A DNA stretch of 64,000 nt from the NCBI RefSeq assembly GCF_039822265.1, contig NZ_JBAJEX010000001.1, positions 1-64,000 on the forward strand, written 5' to 3'. The DNA is from Thiobacter sp. AK1. Its GTDB lineage: Bacteria; Pseudomonadota; Gammaproteobacteria; Burkholderiales; Thiobacteraceae. The notes below the pieces were generated by a model that saw only the letters and a program-made list of their open reading frames with translations, was not told the origin of the DNA and ran no database searches. Position 1 is the stretch's first letter, and each line of letters begins with the position of its first letter. Below are positions 35,705 through 45,618 of the stretch, piece by piece. Position numbers and translations under genes: made by a program.

Positions 35705-36337
35705 TCAGCTCCTTTCCAGATGATGACGAATGGCCTTAAACACGGCGTCGAACATGGCCGGTGTCAGGCGCCGCGTCTGGGTATTGTAGCGGCTGCAATG
35801 GTAGCTATCGAACAAGGTGAGCCCGGATAAGCGGTGGATGGCGCCGTGGGCGAACGGGAACGCCCGCCTTCGCAAATCCAAGGCGCGCAGCACCGCATCG
35901 TGAGCGATGGCGCCCAGGGCAAGCACCGCCGCATCCTGATCCAATGCTTGAAGTTCAGTACGTAAATAATTGTTACAACGTAATATTTCATCAGGAAGCG
36001 GTTTGTTCTGCGGGGGCAGACACTTCACGGCATTGGTAATGCGGCAGCCCGTGAGGACCAACCCATCGTCCACACGCTCGGATACCGGGCGACTGGCGAA
36101 GCCGTGGCGGTAGAGGGTTTCGTAGAGCAGGATGCCCGCGTAGTCGCCCGTGAAGGGCCGACCGGTGCGGTTGGCGCCATGTAAACCCGGCGCCAGTCCT
36201 ACCACCAGGAGCCGCGGGCGTGGGTCACCAAAGGCAGGCACCGGGCGTGCATGGTAGTCGGAGTGGTCGCGGCGGATGCGGGCAAGAAACGCCGCCAACC
36301 TGGGGCACGCGGTGCAGTCGGGTGCAAATGCGCTCAT
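35705..36337 (-). CDS. Uracil-DNA glycosylase, family 5 (UDGb type)
   Basis: A 210-residue base-excision repair enzyme. The motif GLAPGLHGANRTGRPFTGD (residues 47-65) is the UDGb signature, lacking the catalytic Asp/Asn of families 1 and 4. Cysteines C8, C11, C106 and C121 fit the iron-sulfur cluster pattern of family 4/5 enzymes. The C-terminal HCSRYNTQTRRLT carries the second active-site motif. Family 5 enzymes remove uracil and also hypoxanthine or xanthine. The ATG overlaps the stop of the CDF gene (ATGA). Confidence 0.9.
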   Translation of the reverse strand: MSAFAPDCTACPRLAAFLARIRRDHSDYHARPVPAFGDPRPRLLVVGLAPGLHGANRTGRPFTGDYAGILLYETLYRHGFASRPVSERVDDGLVLTGCRITNAVKCLPPQNKPLPDEILRCNNYLRTELQALDQDAAVLALGAIAHDAVLRALDLRRRAFPFAHGAIHRLSGLTLFDSYHCSRYNTQTRRLTPAMFDAVFKAIRHHLERS

Positions 36338-37278
36338 GGCGTGGGTGGTCCCGAGCGCGGGCTTGGCACCGGCGTCACCGCCCGGGCCGGCGGGCGCAGT
36401 TCCGGCTGCAGGGTCACGTGCTCGATGCCGAAGCGGTCATGGAGGAGTTGCTGCATGGCGGCCAGGATGCGCGGCCAGCGGGCGAGATCCGGCAGCACCA
36501 CGTGGGCCGACAGGGCGTTGCGGCCGCTGGCGAGGGTCCAGATGTGGAGGTCGTGCACGGATTCCACGCCTGGCACCTGCGCCAGGGCCTGACCCACCTG
36601 ATCCAGGTCGAGGGAGGCCGGCACGCCTTCCATGAGCACGTGCAAGACCTCCCGTAGCAGGCGTAGGGTCGCCACCAGGATCAGTCCCGCCACCACCAGG
36701 GACAGAATGGGGTCAGCCGGCGTGAATCCGGTGAAATAGACGACAGCCCCAGCGGCCAGGGCGGCCACGGAGCCGAGCAGATCCCCCAGCACGTGCAACA
36801 GGGCCGCGTGCACGTTGAGCCCCGCTCCACCCCGGCTCAGCACCCAGGCCACCAGCCCATTGATGCCCAGGCCGATCAAGGCAATCAGCATGACCCAACC
36901 CCCGGCGACGGCTTGCGGATGGCGCAGCCGATCCACGGCTTCGATGAGGATGAAGGTGATCACGCCCAGCATCAGGAGGCCATTGACCAGACCGCCAACG
37001 ACTTCAGCGCGGGCAAGGCCGTAGCTGTGACGGGCCGAGGGCGGCTGGCGGGCGATTCTGGCCGCCAGGGCCGCGAGCCCTAGGGAGAAGGCATCGGTGA
37101 GCATGTGCCCGGCATCGGAGATGAGAGCAAGGGAGCCAGCCCACCATCCCCCCACGGCTTCCACCACGGCGAAACCCAGGGTGAGCATGAGGGCCCAGGC
37201 CAGTGCGCGGCCGTTTTCCGGCAGCGGGTGATGATGGTGCGGGTCATGCCCGAAGTGGGTGGATTCAACGTTGGGCAC
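36334..37278 (-). CDS. Cation diffusion facilitator metal exporter
   Basis: A 314-residue CzcD/ZitB-type exporter of zinc, cobalt, cadmium or similar ions. A His-rich N-terminus ([13 protein letters not shown]) is followed by six membrane segments with HxxxD metal sites H58-D62 (GHMLTD) and HVLGD in TM5. A cytoplasmic C-terminal domain contains VHDLHIWTL. The start codon is GTG at 37278, inside the end of nagZ (14-base overlap), so it is coupled to nagZ. Metal specificity cannot be fixed; the His-rich tail suggests zinc. Confidence 0.9.
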   Translation of the reverse strand: MPNVESTHFGHDPHHHHPLPENGRALAWALMLTLGFAVVEAVGGWWAGSLALISDAGHMLTDAFSLGLAALAARIARQPPSARHSYGLARAEVVGGLVNGLLMLGVITFILIEAVDRLRHPQAVAGGWVMLIALIGLGINGLVAWVLSRGGAGLNVHAALLHVLGDLLGSVAALAAGAVVYFTGFTPADPILSLVVAGLILVATLRLLREVLHVLMEGVPASLDLDQVGQALAQVPGVESVHDLHIWTLASGRNALSAHVVLPDLARWPRILAAMQQLLHDRFGIEHVTLQPELRPPARAVTPVPSPRSGPPTP

Positions 37279-38344
37279 AGGGATCGTTGCTGGCGTTCAA
37301 GGGTAGCTCGGGCGTCTTCCCGCCGATGCTGCCCACAGCATGCATGGCCGCAGCATACCGGGGATCTTCGTGCAGGCGGGTGAGATCGCGCGCCCCGGGA
37401 CGGCCATGCAGCCGCGCCAGACGCGCCAGACTCACGGCGGGCTGGGTCCAGTCGAGCCGGTTGAGCACGGCCTGCGCCGCCTGCGGGTCGTTGCAAACCA
37501 ACACCATGTCGCAACCCGCGGTGAGGGCTGCGCGTGCCCGTGCCACCACGTCGCCGGCCACGCTGGCCCCTTCCATGCTCAAGTCGTCGCTGAAGATGGC
37601 ACCGGTAAAGCCGAGCTCGGCGCGCAGAATTTGCTGCAACCACACCGGCGAGAAGCCCGCCGGGCGGGCATCCACGCGGGGATAGATGACATGGGCAGGC
37701 ATGATGGCGGGCAGCCCATAGTCGATCATTTGGCGGAAGGGGATGAGGTCTGCCAGGTCTAAATCGGCGCGCTCCCGCTCGTCCACTGGCACGGCGAGGT
37801 GGGAATCGGCGGCCACATGGCCGTGCCCTGGGAAATGCTTGCCTACCGCCGCCATCCCGGCTGCCTTCATGCCTAGCATGAGGGCGTGGGCGAGTTCGGA
37901 GACCGCCTGGGGATGCCGGTGAAAGGCGCGGTCGCCAATGACGCCGCTTGTGCCCCAGTCCAGGTCCAGCACCGGCGTGAAGCTGAAATCCACGCCACAG
38001 GCACGCAGCTCGGCGGCCAACACATAGCCCACCTGATGCGCCAGCCGGCGCGCCGCCTGGGGATGGGCATCCCAGACCTCACCCAGACGGCGCATGGGTG
38101 GAATGGGCGTGAAGCCTTCTCGGAAGCGTTGCACCCGCCCGCCTTCGTGATCCACGCCGATCAAAAGGCGCGGCTCGCGCAGCGCGTGGATAGCGCGCGT
38201 AAGTTCGGCCAGCTGCGCGGGCGAGGCATAATTGCGTGCGAACAGGATCACGCCACCAACCAGGGGATGGCGCAGCCGCTCGCGTTCCTCGGGGCCGAGT
38301 TCGGTGCCGGAAAGATCCAGCATCACGGGACCGAGGGGCGTCAC
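37265..38344 (-). CDS. nagZ: Beta-N-acetylhexosaminidase
   Basis: A 359-residue GH3 enzyme that removes N-acetylglucosamine from recycled muropeptides in the cytoplasm. [28 protein letters not shown], and the catalytic loop [17 protein letters not shown] with the Asp-His pair are present; the nucleophile Asp is in [11 protein letters not shown]. The GTG at 38344 is chosen because [11 protein letters not shown] fits the family start and overlaps the acpS stop (GTGA). The protein is about 15 residues longer at the C-terminus than E. coli NagZ. Confidence 0.93.
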   Translation of the reverse strand: MTPLGPVMLDLSGTELGPEERERLRHPLVGGVILFARNYASPAQLAELTRAIHALREPRLLIGVDHEGGRVQRFREGFTPIPPMRRLGEVWDAHPQAARRLAHQVGYVLAAELRACGVDFSFTPVLDLDWGTSGVIGDRAFHRHPQAVSELAHALMLGMKAAGMAAVGKHFPGHGHVAADSHLAVPVDERERADLDLADLIPFRQMIDYGLPAIMPAHVIYPRVDARPAGFSPVWLQQILRAELGFTGAIFSDDLSMEGASVAGDVVARARAALTAGCDMVLVCNDPQAAQAVLNRLDWTQPAVSLARLARLHGRPGARDLTRLHEDPRYAAAMHAVGSIGGKTPELPLNASNDPCAQR

Positions 38345-38727
38345 GGCGCACGCTCCAGTATGACGAAGGCGGCGACCAGTTCCTTTTCGTCGCTCACCGA
38401 CAGATGACAGGCAAGGATGCCGCGGGCGGCAAGCCATTCTCCCAGGGTGGCATCCCAGGCGAACCCGGGCTTGCCCAAGGCATCATGGGTGATACACAAG
38501 CGGCTCAGCGACACGGGATGACGAAACCCCGTGCCGGCGGCCTTGGCGAAGGCTTCCTTGGCGGCGAAGCGTTTGGCGAGAAATCGTTCGGGAAAGGGCG
38601 CTAAAGCGAATTCCGGTAATTCGCTGGGGCTGAGCAGGCGACGCGCGACGCGTGCCCCATGACGCGCGAGGATGGCGGCCATGCGCCGCACGTCCACGAT
38701 GTCGGTGCCGATGCCGTAGATGGCCAT
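38341..38727 (-). CDS. acpS: Holo-[acyl-carrier-protein] synthase
   Basis: A 128-residue phosphopantetheinyl transferase that activates AcpP. Metal-binding D9 ([12 protein letters not shown]) and E58 ([11 protein letters not shown]) are in place, and [17 protein letters not shown] closes the protein. It lies 7 bases after pdxJ and overlaps nagZ by four bases, the typical betaproteobacterial order. Confidence 0.95.
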   Translation of the reverse strand: MAIYGIGTDIVDVRRMAAILARHGARVARRLLSPSELPEFALAPFPERFLAKRFAAKEAFAKAAGTGFRHPVSLSRLCITHDALGKPGFAWDATLGEWLAARGILACHLSVSDEKELVAAFVILERAP

Positions 38728-38734
38728 GGATGCT

Positions 38735-39463
38735 TCACAGACCGCGTGCCGCCAGCATCAGCCGCTTCATTTCCCGCACTGCCGCCTCCCAGCCGGAAAA
38801 CAGGGCTTTGGCAACGATGGCATGGCCGATGTTGAGCTCTCGGATTTGCGGAATGGCGGCGATGCGCTGCACGTTGTGATAATGCAGGCCGTGGCCGGCA
38901 TTGATCTGTAGTCCCAGGGCGGCGCCGAAAGCCGCAGCGCTGCGGATGCGCTCGAACTCCGCGTCGCATGCCGGGCCCGGTTCCAGATTGGCGTAGTGAC
39001 CGGTGTGGATCTCGATCACGGGCGCGCCCGCTTCTTTTGCTGCGCGGACCTGTTCTTCGTCGGGCGCGATAAACAGCGAGACGCGAATGCCGGCGTTGAG
39101 CAAAACGCTGCAGGCATGCCGCACGCGATCGAACTGACCTACCACATCCAGCCCACCCTCGGTGGTGAGTTCCTCGCGCCGCTCCGGCACGAGACAGACA
39201 TCCTGCGGACATACCCGCTGGGCGATGGCCAGCATCTCCTCGGTCACTGCCATCTCCAGATTCATGCGCGTTTGCAGGATCTGGCGCAGGATCTCCACGT
39301 CCGCGTCTTGAATGTGGCGCCGGTCCTCGCGCAGATGCAGCGTGATGGCATCGGCACCCGCGGATTCGGCGACCAGCGCGGCTTGCACCGGGCTGGGATA
39401 GCGTGTGCCACGCGCCTGGCGCACGGTGGCGATGTGATCGATGTTGACGCCGAGGTAGATCAT
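38735..39463 (-). CDS. pdxJ: Pyridoxine 5'-phosphate synthase
   Basis: A 242-residue TIM-barrel enzyme for the last step of de novo vitamin B6 synthesis. It starts [20 protein letters not shown] and has the conserved [31 protein letters not shown] and [10 protein letters not shown] segments. It overlaps recO by four bases. Confidence 0.97.
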   Translation of the reverse strand: MIYLGVNIDHIATVRQARGTRYPSPVQAALVAESAGADAITLHLREDRRHIQDADVEILRQILQTRMNLEMAVTEEMLAIAQRVCPQDVCLVPERREELTTEGGLDVVGQFDRVRHACSVLLNAGIRVSLFIAPDEEQVRAAKEAGAPVIEIHTGHYANLEPGPACDAEFERIRSAAAFGAALGLQINAGHGLHYHNVQRIAAIPQIRELNIGHAIVAKALFSGWEAAVREMKRLMLAARGL

Positions 39464-40182
39464 AGTTCCTGCAGATCCATGAGCAATTGGCGGGTTTGCA
39501 GGGCATCGCTGCCCAGTTGGTGGGCAATGAGCATGCGCATGAGCTGCTTGGCCTGGGCGAGCGTGACGGGATCTGAGTAGTCGTCGCGGGCCAGATCCAG
39601 CAGCGTGCGCCCACGCAATTGTACACCGCCCTCCCCCGCCGTTCGGCGCACCGGACCACGTTCTGGCTCATAGACGTAAAAGGCATTCGGGTCGATGGGA
39701 ACATCGCCCTGGGCTTCGTGTTCCAGCATCAGCGCATAGCCCAGTTCCTGTAGCAGCGCCTTCTCGAAGCGGCGCAACACAGGCGCTTGCGGCTGTTGAT
39801 GGCCCAAGGCCATGAGTGCCGTCTGGTAATGGCCGAACAGCGCTGGATGCGGGTCGTCGCGGGGCAACAGACGCAGCAACAGCTCGTTTAGATAGAAGCC
39901 GCACATGAGCGCCGAACCCGTAAGGGGAAGCTGGCCGCCCTGCCACTCTGCCTGCTTGAGCGTCCGCAGTTCCCCCTTGCCGAACCAGGACAAGCTGAGC
40001 GGCTGAAAAGGCAGAAGCAAGCCACGCACCGCCGAGCGGGGCCGGCGCGCGCCGCGCGCCACCAGGGCAATCCGGCCCGCATCGCGCGCGAAGGCCTCCA
40101 CGAGCAGGCTGGTCTCCCGATACGGACGGGCGTGGAGCACGTAGACGGGCTGGAGCGCCTGCGACCGATGGGCTGCCGTCAT
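39460..40182 (-). CDS. recO: DNA repair protein RecO
   Basis: A 240-residue recombination mediator that works with RecF and RecR to load RecA. The N-terminal OB fold has [24 protein letters not shown] and [10 protein letters not shown]; a helical domain with the conserved [16 protein letters not shown] follows. There are no zinc-binding cysteines, as in many proteobacterial RecO proteins. It starts three bases after era ends and overlaps pdxJ. Confidence 0.94.
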   Translation of the reverse strand: MTAAHRSQALQPVYVLHARPYRETSLLVEAFARDAGRIALVARGARRPRSAVRGLLLPFQPLSLSWFGKGELRTLKQAEWQGGQLPLTGSALMCGFYLNELLLRLLPRDDPHPALFGHYQTALMALGHQQPQAPVLRRFEKALLQELGYALMLEHEAQGDVPIDPNAFYVYEPERGPVRRTAGEGGVQLRGRTLLDLARDDYSDPVTLAQAKQLMRMLIAHQLGSDALQTRQLLMDLQEL

Positions 40183-40185
40183 GGC

Positions 40186-41082
40186 TCAATCGGTGTAGCC
40201 GAGGCTCTTCACCGCCCGTTCGTCGTCCGCCCAGCCGCTGCGCACCTTCACCCACAGCTCCAGATAAACCTTGCCGCCGAACAGACGCTCCATGTCTTGG
40301 CGTGCCTCGCTGCCGATGGCCTTAAGCTTCTCACCGCCCTTGCCGATCACGATGGCTTTCTGGCTTTCCTTGTCGATGATGATCGCGGCATAGATGCGAC
40401 GCAGGTTGCCGTCCTGCTCGAATCGTTCGATCACCACCGTGGTGGAATAAGGCACTTCATCGCCCAGCAGACGGAACACCTTCTCGCGCACCGTCTCGGC
40501 AGCCAAGAAGCGCTCGCTGCGGTCGGTGATGTCCTCCTTGTCGTAGAGAGCGGGCCCCTCCGGAAGATAGGAACGGATGGCACCCAAAAGCTCGTCGGTC
40601 TGGCTACCGGTGCGGGCGCTGACGGGCACGATTTCCGCGAAAGGAAAAGTGGCGGCTAGGCGTTCCAGGAAAGGCAGCAGTTGCCCTTTGTCCTTGACCG
40701 TGTCGATCTTGTTCACCGCCAGGATCACCGGCCGATCGCGGGGCAACAGCTTCACCACTTCGGCATCACGCTCGTCGTAGCGTAGGGCTTCCACCACGAA
40801 CAACACCACGTCAACGCCCGCCAACGCATCGGTGACCGTCTTGTTCATGGTACGGTTGAGGGCATTGCGGTACTGGAGCTGGAAACCAGGTGTATCCACG
40901 AACACCCATTGCGCCGTGTCATCGGTATGAATGCCGACGATGCGGTGGCGTGTGGTTTGCGGCTTGCTAGAAACGATGCTGATCTTCTGCCCGACGAGGG
41001 CGTTGAGCAGGGTGGATTTGCCCACATTGGGACGTCCGACGATGGCAATGAAGCCCGCGCGAAACCCGCTCGCGTCAGTCAT
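40186..41082 (-). CDS. era: GTPase Era
   Basis: A 298-residue GTPase that binds the 3' end of 16S rRNA and helps 30S assembly. GTPase motifs are GRPNVGKS (16-23), the switch II DTPGFQ, and NKID. The C-terminal KH domain contains [14 protein letters not shown]. It overlaps rnc by four bases, the classical rnc-era pair. Confidence 0.97.
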   Translation of the reverse strand: MTDASGFRAGFIAIVGRPNVGKSTLLNALVGQKISIVSSKPQTTRHRIVGIHTDDTAQWVFVDTPGFQLQYRNALNRTMNKTVTDALAGVDVVLFVVEALRYDERDAEVVKLLPRDRPVILAVNKIDTVKDKGQLLPFLERLAATFPFAEIVPVSARTGSQTDELLGAIRSYLPEGPALYDKEDITDRSERFLAAETVREKVFRLLGDEVPYSTTVVIERFEQDGNLRRIYAAIIIDKESQKAIVIGKGGEKLKAIGSEARQDMERLFGGKVYLELWVKVRSGWADDERAVKSLGYTD

Positions 41083-41768
41083 CCGCGCACTCGCCCGCCC
41101 TGGACGGTCTCATAGGCCAGACGCGCGGCCTCCTGCTCCGCCTTGCGCCGGCTGGAACCTTCGCCCAGGACGCGGATGTCCAGTTCCGGAATGTAACACT
41201 CCACCCTGAAACGCTGCTCGTGAGCTTCGCCCTCGGTGGCGACGATGGTGTATTTGGGCAGGCGAAGCTTCCGCCCCTGGAGGAATTCTTGCAGCCGCGT
41301 CTTGGGATCTTTCGACAGCGTGTGGGGATCCAAGCGCGCGATCACCGGGGCATAGAGGGCGTGGAGCACACGTTGCGCCTCGGAGAAACCGCCATCGAGA
41401 TAGATGGCGCCGACAATGGCCTCTAGCGCATCGGCGAGGATCGATGGACGGCGAAAGCCGCCGCTCTTGAGCTCGCCTTCACCCAGGAACAGATAATCAC
41501 CCAACGACAGGCTTTGAGCAATTTCGGCAAGCGTGGACTCCTTGACCAGATGTGCGCGCACGCGCGAGAGTTCCCCTTCGGTCAAGCGCGGGAAATCGTG
41601 AAAAAGGCGCGTCGAGATGGCCAGCGACAGCACGCTGTCGCCGAGGAATTCCAAGCGTTCGTTGTGGGGCGTGCCGTAGCTGCGATGGGTGAGTGCCTGC
41701 TGCAACAGCCTTGGCTCCTCGAAGGCATAGCCCAGCTGGCGCGCAAGACGTTTGAGATCGCCCGTCAT
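41079..41768 (-). CDS. rnc: Ribonuclease III
   Basis: A 229-residue double-strand-specific RNase for rRNA maturation. The RNase III signature [12 protein letters not shown] has E40 and D44, a second acidic site lies in [14 protein letters not shown], and a C-terminal dsRNA-binding domain ends with [18 protein letters not shown]. It overlaps the DUF4845 gene and era by four bases each. Confidence 0.97.
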   Translation of the reverse strand: MTGDLKRLARQLGYAFEEPRLLQQALTHRSYGTPHNERLEFLGDSVLSLAISTRLFHDFPRLTEGELSRVRAHLVKESTLAEIAQSLSLGDYLFLGEGELKSGGFRRPSILADALEAIVGAIYLDGGFSEAQRVLHALYAPVIARLDPHTLSKDPKTRLQEFLQGRKLRLPKYTIVATEGEAHEQRFRVECYIPELDIRVLGEGSSRRKAEQEAARLAYETVQGGRVRG

Positions 41769-42145
41769 TCCACCATTTTGGCCGGCTTGCTGCCGGCGGT
41801 ACTGGCCGAAAAATCCAGCAGCACGCTGACGTTGTAGAAGAGGGGAATCTTCTGGGAATATTCCACGCTCACCACGTTTTCTCCGCCTTCCTTGCGGATG
41901 TCGAGATCCTGGGGCGTGACGGCACTAACGTAGTCGATGGCGAGCCGACGCTCGAAGGATTTGCGGATCTCGGCGGGCGTCATGGTGGCAAAGCCTGGCT
42001 CTTTGGCGATCGTGGCGAGGATCTTCTTCACGGAAAAGAATTCGATGTAGGCCGGCACCACCTTGATGCCGATGTAAACGTAAGAAAGGACAAGGGCCAG
42101 CACCACGACCCAGCCGATGAACGTCATCCCCCGTTGATGTTTCAT
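41765..42145 (-). CDS. DUF4845 membrane protein
   Basis: A 126-residue protein with an N-terminal transmembrane helix ([28 protein letters not shown]) and a small periplasmic domain with the family segments [13 protein letters not shown] and [22 protein letters not shown]. It is usually found between lepB and rnc in beta- and gammaproteobacteria; its function is not established. The ATG at 42145 is chosen because a GAGGGAAA ribosome-binding sequence precedes it. An ATG at 42160 overlapping the lepB stop (ATGA) would add five residues and is also possible. Confidence 0.85.
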   Translation of the reverse strand: MKHQRGMTFIGWVVVLALVLSYVYIGIKVVPAYIEFFSVKKILATIAKEPGFATMTPAEIRKSFERRLAIDYVSAVTPQDLDIRKEGGENVVSVEYSQKIPLFYNVSVLLDFSASTAGSKPAKMVE

Positions 42146-42156
42146 CCCAGTTTCCC

Positions 42157-42960
42157 TCATTCGATGGATTTGCCGATGCGGCCGAAGTCGTCGAAGTTCA
42201 TCCAGATCAGAAAGGCGCGACCGACGATGTTCTCGTCCGGCACGAAGCCCCAGTAACGGCTGTCGGTGCTGTCGTCCCGGTTGTCGCCCATGGCGAAGTA
42301 ATGACCCGGCGGCACCACGCAGGTAAAGCCACGTTCATTGTAATCACAATGATCGCGGTATCGGAAGACACGCACCCCTTCCAGCCGCACCGGTGGCTCA
42401 TCCGGCTGGATCAGCACCTGGTGTGGATGATGGCCGAGATGTTCCAGAAAGAGCTGCGCTACCACGTTATTCAGGCCGGGTTTCACATAGTCATACGGAC
42501 GCAGGAAATCCATCTTCACCGGTTGTCCATTGATGCTAAGCTGCTTGTCGATGTAGCTCACGCGGTCACCTGGCAGACCGACGATGCGCTTGATGTAATC
42601 CAACGAGGGATCCACCGGATAGCGGAACACGACCACGTCACCCCGTTCGGGTTGGCTGATGTCGATGATCTTACGGTTGATCACCGGCAGGCGGATGCCC
42701 CAGGTGTATTTGTTGACCAGGATGAAATCGCCGGCCTGCAAGGTGGGGACCATGGAGCCGGACGGGATGCGGAACGGTTCCACGAGAAAGGAACGCAGCA
42801 GGAACACTATCAGGATCACCGGAAAGAAGCTACGCGAATATTCCACCAGCAGCGGTTCCTTCTGCCCCTGGGCACGCCCCGGTTTGAAAAAAAGATGATC
42901 GGCCAGCCAGATGAGTCCGGTCACCACCAGGGCAATGAACAAAATGAGCGCGAAGTTCAT
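42157..42960 (-). CDS. lepB: Signal peptidase I
   Basis: A 267-residue inner-membrane protease that cleaves signal peptides of exported proteins. Two membrane segments occupy about residues 2-20 and 45-60. The catalytic dyad is S69 in RIPSGSMVPTL and K124 in DYIKRIVGLPGD, and the closing signature GDNRDDSTDSRYWG is present. It lies about 100 bases downstream of lepA on the same strand and next to the DUF4845 gene. Confidence 0.97.
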   Translation of the reverse strand: MNFALILFIALVVTGLIWLADHLFFKPGRAQGQKEPLLVEYSRSFFPVILIVFLLRSFLVEPFRIPSGSMVPTLQAGDFILVNKYTWGIRLPVINRKIIDISQPERGDVVVFRYPVDPSLDYIKRIVGLPGDRVSYIDKQLSINGQPVKMDFLRPYDYVKPGLNNVVAQLFLEHLGHHPHQVLIQPDEPPVRLEGVRVFRYRDHCDYNERGFTCVVPPGHYFAMGDNRDDSTDSRYWGFVPDENIVGRAFLIWMNFDDFGRIGKSIE

Positions 42961-43059
42961 GGTCCAGAAAGCCTCGTACGAGAAAGGTCGGAAGCAGGGA
43001 TCAAGGCAGATTGCGGCACCCGACCGGTTACAGAAGTCGAACCAAGCGGCGGTCCCAAA

Positions 43060-44853
43060 TCATTTTCCTTCCACCTGCAGCACCGCGAGGAAGGCTTCCT
43101 GGGGAATTTCCACGTTGCCCACCTGCTTCATGCGCTTCTTGCCGGCCTTTTGTTTTTCCAGCAGCTTCTTCTTGCGCGTGATGTCGCCACCATAGCACTT
43201 GGCCAGTACGTTCTTGCGCAGCGCCTTCACCGTCTCGCGGGCGATGATGTGACTGCCGATGGCGGCTTGGATGGCGATGTCAAACATCTGGCGCGGAATG
43301 AGCTCACGCATCTTGGCCGCCAGCTCCCGACCCCGGGCCTGGGCGTTGGAGCGGTGCACGATGGTGGACAGGGCATCCACTCGCTCACCGTTGACCAGGA
43401 TGTCCAGCTTCACCAAGTCTGCCGCACGGAATTCCTTGAAGTCATAGTCGAGAGAGGCATAACCACGGGAAGTTGATTTGAGCTTGTCGAAGAAATCCAC
43501 CACCACCTCGTTCATGGGCATCTCGTAGGTGAGCATCACCTGCCGCCCCATGTACTGCATGTTCTTCTGCACGCCCCGTTTCTGCGTGCACAGGGTAATC
43601 ACGTTGCCTACGTAATCCTGCGGGACCAGAATGGTGGCGGTGATGATGGGCTCGCGAATCTCCTGGATCCTGGACGGATCCGGCAGGCGAGAAGGATTTT
43701 CGATCTCCTGCACCGTGCCGTCGCGCAATACGACCTCATATACCACCGTCGGGGCGGTGATGATGAGATTCATGTCGTATTCCCGCTCCAGGCGTTCCTG
43801 CACGATGTCCATGTGCAGCATACCCAGGAAGCCGCAGCGGAAGCCGAAACCCAGCGCCTGCGAAGTCTCCGGCTCATATTGCAAAGAGGCATCGTTTAAG
43901 CGCAGCTTTTCCAGTGCGTCGCGCAAGGCGTCGTATTCGTGGGAATCCACGGGATACAGCCCGGCGAACACCTGCGGCTTGATCTTCTTGAAGCCGGGCA
44001 GAGGTTCGGCTGCGGGACGGGTAGCGAGGGTCACCGTGTCCCCCACCTGGGCATGGCGCAGCTCCTTGATACCGGCGATGACAAACCCGACCTGGCCCGC
44101 CGACAGCTCTTCCCGCTCAATGGACTTGGGCGTGAACACGCCCACCTGTTCGCAAAGATAGGTGGCACCAGTAGCCATGAGCAGAATCTTATCCTTGGGC
44201 CGCAGACGTCCATCCACCACGCGCACCAGCATCACCACGCCCACGTAGTTGTCGAACCAGGAGTCGATGACGAGCGCCTTGAGCGGTGCATCCGGATCGC
44301 CCCGGGGGGCTGGAATCTTGTTCACCACCGCTTCGAGGATGTCCTCGATGCCGATGCCGGTCTTGGCGCTGGCACGCACCGCGTCATGAGCGTCGATGCC
44401 GATGATGTCTTCGATTTCCTGGATCACTCGCTCGGGGTCCGCCGCGGGCAGGTCGATCTTGTTGAGCACAGGCACCACTTCCACGCCCTGCTCAATGGCG
44501 GTGTAGCAGTTGGCCACGGTCTGGGCCTCCACGCCCTGGGAAGCATCGACCACCAAAAGTGCCCCCTCGCAGGCGGCCAAGGAGCGGGAGACCTCGTAGG
44601 AAAAATCCACGTGGCCGGGCGTATCGATGAGGTTCAGATGGTAGGTCTGACCATCGCGAGCGTGATAAGTGAGGGCCGCCGTCTGGGCCTTGATGGTGAT
44701 ACCCCGCTCCCGCTCCAGCTCCATGGAATCGAGCACCTGCTCGGCCATTTCGCGCTCGGAGAGCCCGCCGCAGGCCTGGATGAAGCGGTCTGCCAACGTG
44801 GATTTGCCGTGGTCGATGTGGGCGATGATGGAAAAGTTGCGGATGTTTTTCAT
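43060..44853 (-). CDS. lepA: Elongation factor 4 (LepA)
   Basis: A 597-residue ribosome-associated GTPase related to EF-G. G1 is AHIDHGKST (11-19), DTPGHVDF and NKIDLP follow, and the LepA-specific C-terminal domain ends with [19 protein letters not shown] and [11 protein letters not shown]. The ATG at 44853 has no Shine-Dalgarno sequence and lies 12 bases after a terminator-like hairpin. lepB is the next gene. Confidence 0.97.
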   Translation of the reverse strand: MKNIRNFSIIAHIDHGKSTLADRFIQACGGLSEREMAEQVLDSMELERERGITIKAQTAALTYHARDGQTYHLNLIDTPGHVDFSYEVSRSLAACEGALLVVDASQGVEAQTVANCYTAIEQGVEVVPVLNKIDLPAADPERVIQEIEDIIGIDAHDAVRASAKTGIGIEDILEAVVNKIPAPRGDPDAPLKALVIDSWFDNYVGVVMLVRVVDGRLRPKDKILLMATGATYLCEQVGVFTPKSIEREELSAGQVGFVIAGIKELRHAQVGDTVTLATRPAAEPLPGFKKIKPQVFAGLYPVDSHEYDALRDALEKLRLNDASLQYEPETSQALGFGFRCGFLGMLHMDIVQERLEREYDMNLIITAPTVVYEVVLRDGTVQEIENPSRLPDPSRIQEIREPIITATILVPQDYVGNVITLCTQKRGVQKNMQYMGRQVMLTYEMPMNEVVVDFFDKLKSTSRGYASLDYDFKEFRAADLVKLDILVNGERVDALSTIVHRSNAQARGRELAAKMRELIPRQMFDIAIQAAIGSHIIARETVKALRKNVLAKCYGGDITRKKKLLEKQKAGKKRMKQVGNVEIPQEAFLAVLQVEGK

Positions 44854-44865
44854 CTTGGGTCAATT

Positions 44866-44891
44866 AAAAAAGGGCACCCGGGTGCCCTTTT
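44866..44891 (-). terminator. Intrinsic terminator between the sigma-E operon and lepA
   Basis: The palindrome GGGCACCCGGGTGCCC flanked by A and T runs forms a strong hairpin. On the minus strand it is followed by TTTTTT (44871-44866). It ends the rpoE-rseABC-oxidoreductase transcript about 40 bases after the last stop. The lepA start codon is only 12 bases further on. A -10-like TAGAAT (44910-44905) upstream of the hairpin has a poor -35. Confidence 0.8.
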
Positions 44892-44929
44892 GTGCCAGTG
44901 CCCGATTCTAGCGGAAAAACGCCAGGAAA

Positions 44930-45181
44930 TCATTCACTTCTCGCGAGCCTGGCGCGTAAGGCGGCGGGCTCTAGGAAATAATGGCATAGCACCTCTTCTT
45001 CCAAGGCCAGCACCGGCACCAGCCTGCCATAACGGGCGACCAGGGTTGGGTCGGTGTCCACGTCCACCGTACGGTAGTCGAAACCCAGCTCGTCGCGCAG
45101 GGCATCGAGCGCTGCCGCCATGTCCTCGCAGAGGTGGCAGCCCACACGCGCGTAGAGAGTAAGGCAAGGCCTTGGGTTCAC
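44930..45181 (-). CDS. Glutaredoxin-like thiol oxidoreductase (DUF836 type)
   Basis: An 83-residue thioredoxin-fold protein with a CxxC active site C15-H-L-C18 in LTLYARVGCHLCEDM and a cis-proline in RLVPVLAL. Length and pattern match the small glutaredoxin-like proteins of the DUF836 group, found near sigma-E regulatory genes and lepA in betaproteobacteria. The GTG at 45181 is chosen because it overlaps the rseC stop (GTGA); a longer in-frame start would run into rseC. Its redox partner is unknown. Confidence 0.82.
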   Translation of the reverse strand: MNPRPCLTLYARVGCHLCEDMAAALDALRDELGFDYRTVDVDTDPTLVARYGRLVPVLALEEEVLCHYFLEPAALRARLARSE

Positions 45182-45615
45182 AGGCGACGCAGGATGCGCG
45201 GTCGCGGCGACCTCCGCCGGTTGAGGCGGCGCGCGAGCCACCAGCCGATCGCAAGCCCGAGGAGAGCACCCAACGCCGCCGTGGTGTCACCGCCCAGGAC
45301 ATGGCGCGCCGCCACCGCGCCTGCTAGCAGCAACATGAGGGGCAGCAGATAGACGAGCAGGCTCGCGCTCAATACGCTGCCCTGTTCCACGCCCACCACG
45401 ACCCGTTCCCCGGACCGGGTACCCAGGGCATCGATCACTTCCAGCGGTCCACGGGGCGTGCGCGTGAAAAGCTGCGCCAGCAACGCCGCGCCGCATCCGC
45501 CCGTAGCGCAGACCCCGCTGCCGCAACCACCGCCATAGTCGGCCTCCACCAGGGCTACGCCGTCGTGGCTATGGATCACGCGCGCGGGCGTTTCGAGCAG
45601 GGAGACGTCCGCCAT
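45178..45615 (-). CDS. rseC: SoxR-reducing system / sigma-E regulator RseC
   Basis: A 145-residue membrane protein. The N-terminal cytoplasmic part has the Cys-rich motif GGGCGSGVCATGGCG (C31, C36, C41), and two transmembrane segments follow at about residues 80-125, with an Arg-rich tail (RRLNRRRSPRPR). RseC homologues modulate sigma-E and take part in SoxR reduction. It lies three bases after rseB and overlaps the oxidoreductase gene. Confidence 0.9.
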   Translation of the reverse strand: MADVSLLETPARVIHSHDGVALVEADYGGGCGSGVCATGGCGAALLAQLFTRTPRGPLEVIDALGTRSGERVVVGVEQGSVLSASLLVYLLPLMLLLAGAVAARHVLGGDTTAALGALLGLAIGWWLARRLNRRRSPRPRILRRL

Positions 45616-45618
45616 GAT

